A stretch of DNA of 7,035 nucleotides, from the NCBI GenBank assembly GCA_937902055.1, contig CALGUJ010000401.1:1-7035 (forward strand). The letters run 5' to 3'. Positions 1 to 7,035 of this stretch are shown here, piece by piece. This DNA comes from an uncultured Pelolinea sp. (GTDB lineage Bacteria > Chloroflexota > Anaerolineae > Anaerolineales > Anaerolineaceae). The translations under genes and the position numbers were made by a program. How positions within the stretch are numbered: position 1 is the first letter of the stretch; every line of letters starts with the position of its first letter. The notes under the pieces are model-generated. The model was not told where the DNA came from, did not search any database, and saw nothing but the letters and a program-made list of their open reading frames with translations.

Positions 1-2
1 TC

Positions 3-653
3 GATGCCCGCAACACCATGCATTTCCACTCACGCCCCACGCGCGAGACCTTTATGGTCAAAGCGCCCATCGAAAACGGCAAGCTGGACGTCAACGCCAT
101 CGAAATGCGTGAAGCCAACCTGACCGTCCTGGCCAGGACTTCCGTGACAGTTGAAAATCATTACCTGACGCTGAAAGGCCTGCCCGATGATTTTTGCTTC
201 ATGTCGGTCGTGCCGCGGCATGGGCAGCCCCACCCCGCCCAGACCGTCTTGCTCGGCGGCCTGCGCATGCGGCGCGGCACGCTGGCTGCCACGGTGGCGC
301 ACGATTCGCACAACCTGCTGGTCGTGGGGCACAACCCGGACGACATGCTGCTGGCCGCACTGGAACTGGAAAAGTGCGGCGGCGGGATCCTCTTCGCGGA
401 TGGGGGCAAGGTGCTGGGAAAGCTGGATTTGCCGGTCGCCGGCCTGATGTCGCCCAAATCGGTGGCGGAATTGGCGGAAGAGAATGCCGTCATGAACCGC
501 ATCGGGCGCGAATGGGGCATTCAGGACGAATCACCCATCCTCTCCATCGCGGGGCTGGCGCTGCTGGTCATCCCCGAGGTGCGCATCAGCGACACGCTGG
601 GGTTGTTCGACACCATCCATCAGAAAGCAATCCCGCTTTTTCCGGATAGATGA
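3..653 (+). CDS. ade: adenine deaminase-like protein, C-terminal part (5' truncated by window edge)
   Basis: Adenine deaminase (amidohydrolase superfamily) converts adenine to hypoxanthine and ammonia in purine salvage. The reading frame is open from base 3, so the ATG at 18 is internal and the metal-binding amidohydrolase barrel lies upstream of the window. About 216 residues are visible. They match the family's C-terminal domain: an AHDSHN motif (encoded near 297-314) followed by LLVVGHN, then a GGGILFADGGKVL segment, an LPVAGLMS segment, and a final LALLVIPEVRISD stretch. The usual RHxxTGNIGxGFV-type segment is changed here: VPRHG is followed by QPHPAQTVLLGG. The protein may therefore be a divergent paralogue rather than a canonical adenine deaminase. 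The gene runs convergently to the copper operon and has no functional link to it. The stop is TGA at 651-653. Family assignment is good; exact substrate is less certain. Confidence 0.85.
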   Translation, partial: DARNTMHFHSRPTRETFMVKAPIENGKLDVNAIEMREANLTVLARTSVTVENHYLTLKGLPDDFCFMSVVPRHGQPHPAQTVLLGGLRMRRGTLAATVAHDSHNLLVVGHNPDDMLLAALELEKCGGGILFADGGKVLGKLDLPVAGLMSPKSVAELAEENAVMNRIGREWGIQDESPILSIAGLALLVIPEVRISDTLGLFDTIHQKAIPLFPDR

Positions 654-779
654 ATAAGCTCCTCAATATGGGTTGGAGCGGACGGATATTCTTTTGTTCT
701 TCAACAATGAGATACTGAGTTTAGGCCTATCTCGCAAGAAATAAACAGAAAGATGGGCTGACTTTTATGTAAATTTAAA
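654..779. other. convergent intergenic region without recognisable gene
   Basis: This short AT-richer stretch lies between the end of the adenine deaminase-like gene and the terminator hairpin. I see no open frame with a ribosome binding site, no RNA gene and no good promoter. A weak 6-bp inverted repeat (GAGATA at 709-714 and TATCTC at 728-733) is too short to interpret. Confidence 0.6.
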
Positions 780-824
780 AAAAACGGCTGCTTTCTTGTT
801 TTCATTAAATAAGCAGCCGTTTTT
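780..824. terminator. bidirectional intrinsic terminator between convergent genes
   Basis: The arms at 780-793 and 811-824 are perfectly complementary (14 bp with a central CGGCTGCTT core) around a loop of about 17 nt. On the plus strand the stem runs into T-rich sequence (TTTTTGTTTT). On the minus strand the complement of the A tract at 777-784 gives a run of eight Ts. It lies 126 nt after the adenine deaminase-like stop and only 4 nt after the lipoprotein stop at 829. It can therefore terminate the plus-strand gene and also serve as the end of the copper operon. Confidence 0.88.
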
Positions 825-828
825 GTTT

Positions 829-1365
829 TCAGCGTTTATCGCCGTCCCATACCATGAAGGGCATGTTTACCACCACCCCGGGCAGGCTGGTGGTCAATTC
901 GCCCGCAGCTTCGGCCTCCAGCACTTCCGCCGCGGACTTTAATTCTCGCGCTGTTTCTTCCTCCATCCATTTCACCAGCACGATCTGCCGCAAAGGCGAA
1001 TAACCGGCAGTTCCCGGCGGATTATCGAACACGTCTGCCTGGAAACCCAACGGCCCCTTGCCCTTGATGCCATTTTCAAACACGTACACTTGTGCCAGCG
1101 CGCTCTGCGGCACATCCGCCAGATCGGGCACATATAGCACCGGCGATTTCATCATATTCGTCAGCGTCTCGGCTATAGTTTCGTCAGATGCCTCGGTATG
1201 CACAAAATAGATCTCTTTCCCTTCCGCGTACGCCCTGCCTGCCGGGAGCTGCGCGTAATCTCCGGTTGTTTGAGCCACGGCGCTGCAGGCAGAGACTGCG
1301 AAAGCCGCGATAATTAAGAGAAGCCAACCTGAATGTAATTTCCTCATTTTTGTAAATGGTTTCAT
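829..1365 (-). CDS. putative lipoprotein of unknown function, last gene of the copper operon
   Basis: This 178-residue protein has a basic N terminus, a hydrophobic segment (residues 14-24) and a lipobox V-S-A-C with the lipidated cysteine at residue 27. It should be exported and anchored to the membrane. After a short linker the mature domain starts with GKEIYFVHTEASD (49-61). It continues through a TNMMKSPVLYVPDL segment, a VYVFENGIKGKGPLGFQADVFD segment, GYSPLRQIVLVKW (121-133) and a VVVNMPFMVWDGDKR end. This resembles a conserved domain of unknown function that I recall from environmental bacteria (possibly DUF7482; the number is from memory). Apart from the lipobox there is no cysteine and only one histidine in the mature part (H56), so a classical metal site is not obvious, though several methionines are present. 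The ATG follows AGAGGA at 1370-1375, and the gene starts 14 nt after the copA stop. This indicates co-transcription with copA and an extracytoplasmic role in the copper response, which is inference. Confidence 0.82.
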   Translation of the reverse strand: MKPFTKMRKLHSGWLLLIIAAFAVSACSAVAQTTGDYAQLPAGRAYAEGKEIYFVHTEASDETIAETLTNMMKSPVLYVPDLADVPQSALAQVYVFENGIKGKGPLGFQADVFDNPPGTAGYSPLRQIVLVKWMEEETARELKSAAEVLEAEAAGELTTSLPGVVVNMPFMVWDGDKR

Positions 1366-1379
1366 TTATTCCTCTTTCC

Positions 1380-3806
<2,427 letters not shown>

Positions 3807-3810
3807 TTTT

Positions 3811-3815
3811 TCACC
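3811..3815 (-). promoter_or_regulatory. copA Shine-Dalgarno overlapping the copZ-like stop codon
   Basis: On the minus strand GGTGA lies 4 nt before the copA ATG. Its TGA is the stop codon of the upstream metallochaperone gene, so ribosomes ending one protein are positioned to start the next. This decides the copA start in favour of ATG at 3806 rather than TTG at 3818. Confidence 0.7.
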
Positions 3816-4020
3816 CAATCTTTGGGGGGTAATTGATTTCCTTCAGCAAATCGATAATTTTTTCTTCATTGGCAGGCGCGTCAAATGACACATCCACCGA
3901 TTTATCTTCCAGCGCAGCTTTCACACTTTGCACGCCATCCAATTCGTTCAACTCACCCTCGATGGTGTACACACAATGGTGGCACATCATGGCAGGAATT
4001 GAATATTTAACTGTTTTCAT
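3811..4020 (-). CDS. copZ: CopZ-like copper metallochaperone (single HMA domain)
   Basis: This protein of 69 residues is about the usual length of stand-alone CopZ/Atx1-type chaperones, which carry Cu(I) in the cytoplasm and hand it to the N-terminal domain of CopA. It is a single HMA domain with a predicted beta-alpha-beta-beta-alpha-beta pattern. The metal loop is MMCHHC (residues 11-16), giving CxxC at C13 and C16. The family's usual GMTC is changed to AMMC, and the two residues between the cysteines are both histidine, which is unusual and could alter affinity or metal choice. The remainder ([20 protein letters not shown]) is typical of HMA domains. The ATG at 4018-4020 follows AAGGAG at 4027-4032 with a 6-nt gap, a strong ribosome binding site. 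The gene lies 15 nt after the fusion gene and 4 nt before copA. Zinc or another thiophilic metal cannot be excluded, but the operon argues for copper. Confidence 0.88.
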   Translation of the reverse strand: MKTVKYSIPAMMCHHCVYTIEGELNELDGVQSVKAALEDKSVDVSFDAPANEEKIIDLLKEINYPPKIG

Positions 4021-4035
4021 TTTTTGCTCCTTCTT

Positions 4036-5433
4036 TTACTCAACAATGACGGTAACGGGATCGACCATCCCCATGGAACAGGAGATCTGGTAGGTACCCG
4101 CGGCGGGCGCCGTAAATTCGACCACGTTCAGGCCCGGATTCAATACGATCACATCCGGATACAATCCATTCGCATACACCGCCCGCGCGCAACCGGTTGA
4201 GCCGTTGTCCGTGATTTCAAAACGTGTTGGGACACCCGCCTGGATGGTGATACTCCTGGGAAAATATTCAAAGTCTTTGGCTTCCATACGCATGATTTGA
4301 GTCCCGGCGGGGATCACCGCCTGGTCCTGAACGACTTGCGTTGGCTCCTTCCCCAATTCAAGCGCGCCGGTATTGATATCCAGCGGCAGCGCTGCCGCCT
4401 GGCTGCCCTCTTGTTCAGGCAGGCGCAGCAATCGGATCTGATTGTTCAGGGTAACCAGCGCGAAAAAAACCACCAGCAAACCGGCCAGCAGGCGGAAAGG
4501 ATTGGCAAAGCGCGGATTACGATAAAAACGAAGGCTGGAAAAACTGATGACAACCAGCATGGGCAGCGTACCCAGCGCGAATGCGGTCATGATGCCCAAA
4601 CCCTGGGCAAAGCTGCCCGAGGATAACGCCTGCGATTGGGCGATGAGCGTGAAACCGCACGGCACGAAAAAGGTGATCGCGCCGAATACGATCGGCATCC
4701 ATGCCCGCCCCTGCGTGTATTTGCCGGTGACTGAACCGGCCAAATTTCCGGCCGGGTTGAGTTTGATCTTCTGGAAGAATTTCACGCCGATCATCTGCAT
4801 GCCGATGACGAACATGAACAGCGCGATCGCGATGGTCAAAGTAACGGATACCGTGAACGAAATGCGGAACAATCCGCCCAACAAGCCTAACAGGCCGCCC
4901 AACAACGCGAATGCGATCAGACGCGAACTGTTAAAAAGGATAAAAGGCAGAGCTGCCTTTCTGCTGTGCGGGTTGCCTCCAGACAACCATGTCTCCTGCA
5001 CCGAGAGCAGCATCCCCCCCACCAGGGCTGCGCAGCTCGAAAGGCCGGCGGCTACGCCGAACAGGAAAAAAGCCCACAAATTCGAGCTGGAATTCACGTA
5101 AAGTCCATCCAAAACCTTTGAATTGTTGAAAAAAGTAAAAGCTGCCGCAATTGCCAGGAAGATCGACAAAACAACCGCCACCTGGCCGGCGCTCATTTTG
5201 TTTGAGGTTTTGTCCATTTGATCATGGAAAGTGTAGCCGTCCTTATTAAAATGTTGATTTAGCCTGGAAATCGAGGGTACCTCATGCGGCGAACCGGCCT
5301 CAATCACGATGGTTGAATCCGCCAGGGAGACTTTGGCTTTTTTAACGCCCTTCATATCGGCGACCGATTTCTCGATAAAAGTCTCGCAAGCCGGGCAATG
5401 CATCCCCTGTACGAAATATTTATGTTTCGCCAT
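4036..5433 (-). CDS. tripartite membrane protein: HMA domain, DsbD/UreH-like transmembrane core, cupredoxin-like domain
   Basis: A 465-residue protein with three parts. Residues 1-70 form an HMA domain with GMHCPAC (10-16). Residues about 83-333 form a hydrophobic core with seven likely helices, of the DsbD_2 / UreH / TauE-SafE-annotated type (cytochrome c biogenesis CcdA-like). It has C134 in a GLSSCAALVGG helix and C259 in FVPCGFT. Residues about 383-465 form a cupredoxin-like beta domain ending in YQISCSMGM, with C415, C452, M454 and M456 as candidate Cu ligands and no histidine. An odd number of helices puts the HMA domain in the cytoplasm and the cupredoxin-like domain outside. The ATG at 5431-5433 follows a perfect AGGAGG (5441-5446) with a 7-nt gap, and the gene starts 14 nt after csoR. 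A role in Cu(I) handling, copper transfer or redox relay across the membrane is inferred. Related HMA-DsbD_2 fusions exist in copper clusters, but their biochemistry is little known. Confidence 0.87.
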   Translation of the reverse strand: MAKHKYFVQGMHCPACETFIEKSVADMKGVKKAKVSLADSTIVIEAGSPHEVPSISRLNQHFNKDGYTFHDQMDKTSNKMSAGQVAVVLSIFLAIAAAFTFFNNSKVLDGLYVNSSSNLWAFFLFGVAAGLSSCAALVGGMLLSVQETWLSGGNPHSRKAALPFILFNSSRLIAFALLGGLLGLLGGLFRISFTVSVTLTIAIALFMFVIGMQMIGVKFFQKIKLNPAGNLAGSVTGKYTQGRAWMPIVFGAITFFVPCGFTLIAQSQALSSGSFAQGLGIMTAFALGTLPMLVVISFSSLRFYRNPRFANPFRLLAGLLVVFFALVTLNNQIRLLRLPEQEGSQAAALPLDINTGALELGKEPTQVVQDQAVIPAGTQIMRMEAKDFEYFPRSITIQAGVPTRFEITDNGSTGCARAVYANGLYPDVIVLNPGLNVVEFTAPAAGTYQISCSMGMVDPVTVIVE

Positions 5434-5440
5434 GGCGAAG

Positions 5441-5446
5441 CCTCCT
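5441..5446 (-). promoter_or_regulatory. consensus Shine-Dalgarno of the HMA-DsbD-cupredoxin gene
   Basis: AGGAGG on the minus strand, 7 nt before the ATG at 5433, directly after the csoR stop codon TAG (5448-5450). It is a full match to the anti-Shine-Dalgarno core and implies strong independent initiation within the operon. Confidence 0.85.
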
Positions 5447-5447
5447 T

Positions 5448-5702
5448 CTATTTATAAGAATAAATACCCAACAGCTCGTCGACGATTTTTTGAAAATTGC
5501 CTTCCCTGGCTTGCTCTACCACGCATGATTTGATGTGATTTTCCATGATTACCGCATCCAGCTTTTTCAACGCTTTCTGTACCGCCTGCGATTGGTGGAC
5601 GATATCGATGCAATAGGCATCTTCCGCGATCATGCGCTCGATGGCTTCAACGTGGCCTTTAATGATTTTGATTCTATGGATTTTGTCTTCTTTTATGTTC
5701 AT
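5448..5702 (-). CDS. csoR: CsoR-family Cu(I)-responsive transcriptional repressor
   Basis: An 84-residue all-helical metal-sensing repressor of the CsoR/RcnR family (DUF156). Such proteins bind a G/C-tract operator as tetramers and release it when Cu(I) binds. The Cu(I) ligand set of CsoR is present: C31 (after Y30 in AEDAYCIDIV), then H56 and C60 in ENHIKSC, with the expected spacing of four between His and Cys. This separates it from CstR persulfide sensors, which lack the histidine, and from RcnR and FrmR types. The family's opening RIKIIKGHVEAIERMI is seen at 10-25. I chose the ATG at 5700-5702, preceded by AGGAGG (5709-5714) with 6 nt spacing. A longer frame from a TTG at 5744 would translate through the promoter and operator region. 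It is the first gene of the operon, so it should autoregulate itself and the copper genes behind it. Confidence 0.95.
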   Translation of the reverse strand: MNIKEDKIHRIKIIKGHVEAIERMIAEDAYCIDIVHQSQAVQKALKKLDAVIMENHIKSCVVEQAREGNFQKIVDELLGIYSYK

Positions 5703-5703
5703 A

Positions 5704-5728
5704 TATCCCCTCCTGGGGGATGGGGTTA
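5704..5728 (-). promoter_or_regulatory. probable CsoR operator (C/G-tract dyad)
   Basis: The inner dyad is ATCCCC (5716-5721), 5 nt, GGGGAT (5705-5710), a perfect 6-bp inverted repeat. An outer pair, TAACCCC (5722-5728) and GGGGATA (5704-5710), matches at 6 of 7 positions. CsoR/RcnR operators are known to consist of G/C tracts flanked by AT-rich inverted ends, which this resembles. It covers the likely transcription start and the csoR Shine-Dalgarno AGGAGG (5709-5714). Bound repressor would therefore block early transcription, and the hairpin in RNA could also mask the ribosome binding site. The assignment is inferred from position and composition. Confidence 0.65.
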
Positions 5729-5733
5729 CAATT

Positions 5734-5763
5734 ATTATAACCAATTATTACCTATTTTGTCAA
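5734..5763 (-). promoter_or_regulatory. sigma70-type promoter of the copper operon
   Basis: On the minus strand the -35 element is TTGACA (5758-5763) and the -10 element is TATAAT (5734-5739), with an 18-nt spacer. Both hexamers are perfect consensus. The expected transcription start is near the A at 5727, about 25 nt before the csoR ATG. Such a strong promoter fits a gene set that is held off by a repressor. Confidence 0.85.
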
Positions 5764-5804
5764 TATTAGCGGCGAAAAAGAATTAGCGTTACACAGGACC
5801 GGTT

Positions 5805-5836
5805 AAAAAAGCATACCGTATTGCTACGGTATGCTT
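5805..5836 (-). terminator. intrinsic terminator of the E2 gene
   Basis: A perfect 12-bp stem (5809-5820 with 5825-5836) closes on a 4-nt loop. On the minus strand it is followed by TTTTTT from the A run at 5805-5810. It lies 67 nt after the E2 stop codon and about 40 nt before the -35 element of the copper operon, so it insulates that promoter from E2 read-through. Confidence 0.92.
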
Positions 5837-5838
5837 GT

Positions 5839-5897
5839 GATCGATCGAGGTCATGGATCGATCTATCAGGCTTGTCCGGCTTCATTAATTGCCGGAC
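5839..5897. repeat. two inverted repeats in the E2 3' untranslated region
   Basis: GTCCGGC (5874-5880) and GCCGGAC (5891-5897) are perfectly complementary around a 10-nt loop, directly after the E2 stop on the minus strand. Next come two copies of the self-complementary octamer GATCGATC (5839-5846 and 5856-5863), which can also pair with each other. Neither is followed by a T run on the minus strand, so they are more likely RNA 3'-end structure than terminators. Confidence 0.6.
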
Positions 5898-5903
5898 CGT
5901 TTT

Positions 5904-7035
5904 CTACAAAATCATCGTTTGCGGTTCTTCCAATACACGTTTGACTTCATTCAGGAACTCCGCCCCGGTCACACCCGTGCCGATGCGGTGGTCGATGGAA
6001 AGGGTCAGGTTCATCATGCTGCGCACCACGATGCGGTCGTCTTCCGCGACCACCGGCATCTTGCGGATGGTCGAAACCGCCAGGATGGCCGCTTCCGGGG
6101 GATTGATGATGGCGGTGAACTGTTCCACGTTGTACATCCCCAGGTTGGATACGGTGAAGCGGGCCGGCTTGGTCACCGCTTGCTTGCCGGCGCGGATTTT
6201 TTCAATGACCGCCTTGCTGCGCTCGGAAAGCTCCCGCAGGGATAAGCGGTCGGCGTCTTCGATGACCGGCACGATCAGCCCTTCCGGCGTATTGACCGCC
6301 AGGCCGATGTTGACGTCCTGCCACATGCGCAATTGGCCATCCTCAACATAGGATGAATTGGCCACTGGATACTTGCGCAAAGCCAGAACGCAGGCGTAAA
6401 TGATCATGTCGTTGAAAGACAGGTCCAATCCGGCGTGCGCCTTGCGAAAAGCGGCGGCCTCCGTCATATCCACGGCCACGGTCACAAAGATGTGCGGGAC
6501 GGTGCTCCAACTGGCGGCCATGCGCCGCGCGCCGGTCTTCCTCACCGCATTCAGGGATTGCAGGGTGAAATCCTGCTGCCCTGCGGGACTGTCCGTTTTC
6601 GCTGCGCTGCCCTGGATCAATTGCTGCAAATCTTCCGCACTGATCTTTTTATCCGCTTCCAACCCACCCATAGAATCTCCCAAAGATTCCAGGGAGATTT
6701 GGTTCTCCCGGGCTAATTTGCGCGCCTTGGGGGAGATTTTTAGCTTTTCGCCGCTCTGCGTCGACGATGGAGTTGTAATGGAAGCTGTGGCCACCGACTC
6801 TTGCGGTTTGGCGGGTTCGGACGGCTGTCCCTGACCTGAATCCGGCACCTGGTCGCCTTTTTCACCGATGTATGCGATCGGCGCGAGGATTTTCACTTCT
6901 TCCTGCTCTTTAGCCAGGATTTTCAGCAAAACGCCGGCCTGCTGTGCCTCGACCGCGATGACGGCTTTCTCGGTCTCCACTTCGCAAACCACGTCGCCTT
7001 TGGCCACCACATCACTTTCCTCTTTCAACCACCTC
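5904..7035 (-). CDS. dihydrolipoamide acyltransferase (E2) of a 2-oxoacid dehydrogenase complex, N terminus outside window
   Basis: E2 transfers the acyl group from lipoyl-lysine to CoA and forms the core of the pyruvate or related 2-oxoacid dehydrogenase complex in the cytoplasm. The frame is open to the window edge, so only the first residues are missing; 376 are visible. A lipoyl domain has the lipoylated lysine in VETEKAV (codon 6966-6968). A Pro/Ser/Thr/Gln-rich linker follows, then a peripheral subunit-binding domain (ISPKARKLARENQISLESLG), a second linker and the catalytic domain with NLGMYNVEQFTAIINPPEAAILAV. Near the C terminus the usual DHRxxDG reads DHRIGTG: the catalytic histidine is kept (codon 5988-5990) but the aspartate four residues on is threonine. 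The binding domain also lacks the usual GTGPxGRI, having GDSMGGLEADKKISAEDL instead. The substrate (pyruvate, acetoin or branched-chain) cannot be decided, as E1 and E3 are not in the window. The stop is TAG at 5904-5906. Confidence 0.93.
   Translation of the reverse strand, partial: RWLKEESDVVAKGDVVCEVETEKAVIAVEAQQAGVLLKILAKEQEEVKILAPIAYIGEKGDQVPDSGQGQPSEPAKPQESVATASITTPSSTQSGEKLKISPKARKLARENQISLESLGDSMGGLEADKKISAEDLQQLIQGSAAKTDSPAGQQDFTLQSLNAVRKTGARRMAASWSTVPHIFVTVAVDMTEAAAFRKAHAGLDLSFNDMIIYACVLALRKYPVANSSYVEDGQLRMWQDVNIGLAVNTPEGLIVPVIEDADRLSLRELSERSKAVIEKIRAGKQAVTKPARFTVSNLGMYNVEQFTAIINPPEAAILAVSTIRKMPVVAEDDRIVVRSMMNLTLSIDHRIGTGVTGAEFLNEVKRVLEEPQTMIL

Noticed and set aside
709..733. Inverted repeat GAGATA / TATCTC after the adenine deaminase-like gene
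   Set aside because: It has only 6 bp with a 13-nt loop and no T run. The strong hairpin at 780-824 explains termination.
3807..3818. Upstream TTG start for copA adding four residues
   Set aside because: The ATG at 3806 has GGTGA at a suitable distance, and homologous proteins commonly begin shortly before the HMA domain. The TTG would overlap the previous gene without its own Shine-Dalgarno.
5703..5744. N-terminal extension of CsoR from a TTG
   Set aside because: It would begin at the promoter -10 region and translate through the operator. The ATG at 5702 has a perfect AGGAGG and fits the family start.
7026..7028. TTG as a start for the E2 gene
   Set aside because: The frame stays open to the window edge, and the preceding codons read Arg-Trp in a normal lipoyl-domain context, so the true start is outside the window.

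Overview
The window is bacterial and moderately GC-rich. It carries a complete, tightly packed copper-homeostasis operon on the minus strand (about 5763 down to 829), flanked by two unrelated truncated genes. The style of the proteins (adenine deaminase of the Ade type, an E2 acyltransferase with a variant catalytic motif, a lipoprotein of a poorly described family, and an HMA/DsbD-like fusion) suggests Chloroflexota, perhaps Anaerolineae. This is inference from the appearance of the proteins, since no marker gene is present.

Layout. (1) 3-653, plus strand: the C-terminal part of an adenine deaminase-like protein, running in from outside the window. (2) 654-828: a convergent intergenic region with a strong hairpin at 780-824 flanked by A and T tracts on both sides, so it can terminate both converging transcripts. 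(3) 829-5702, minus strand, in transcription order: csoR, a tripartite HMA / seven-TM DsbD-like / cupredoxin-like membrane protein, a 69-aa CopZ-like metallochaperone, the Cu(I) P1B-type ATPase CopA, and a small lipoprotein of unknown function. The gaps between these genes are only 14, 15, 4 and 14 nt, and each gene has its own Shine-Dalgarno sequence. A near-consensus sigma70 promoter (TTGACA, 18-nt spacer, TATAAT) lies upstream of csoR, and a C/G-tract dyad just downstream of it overlaps the csoR ribosome binding site. (4) 5764-5903: the 3' untranslated region of the next gene, with a textbook terminator at 5805-5836 on the minus strand. (5) 5904-7035, minus strand: a dihydrolipoamide acyltransferase (E2) lacking its extreme N terminus, which lies outside the window.

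How the operon should work: CsoR has the Cys-His-Cys Cu(I) ligand set and should repress its own operon until Cu(I) binds. The CopZ-like protein would shuttle Cu(I) in the cytoplasm and CopA would pump it out. The fusion protein has a cytoplasmic-type HMA domain, a membrane core with CcdA-like cysteines and an extracytoplasmic Cys/Met cupredoxin-like domain. It may move copper or electrons across the membrane or hold Cu(I) outside. The terminal lipoprotein would sit on the outer face of the membrane, and its co-transcription hints at an extracytoplasmic role in the copper response. The fusion protein and the lipoprotein are the least-described parts and the best candidates for new biology.
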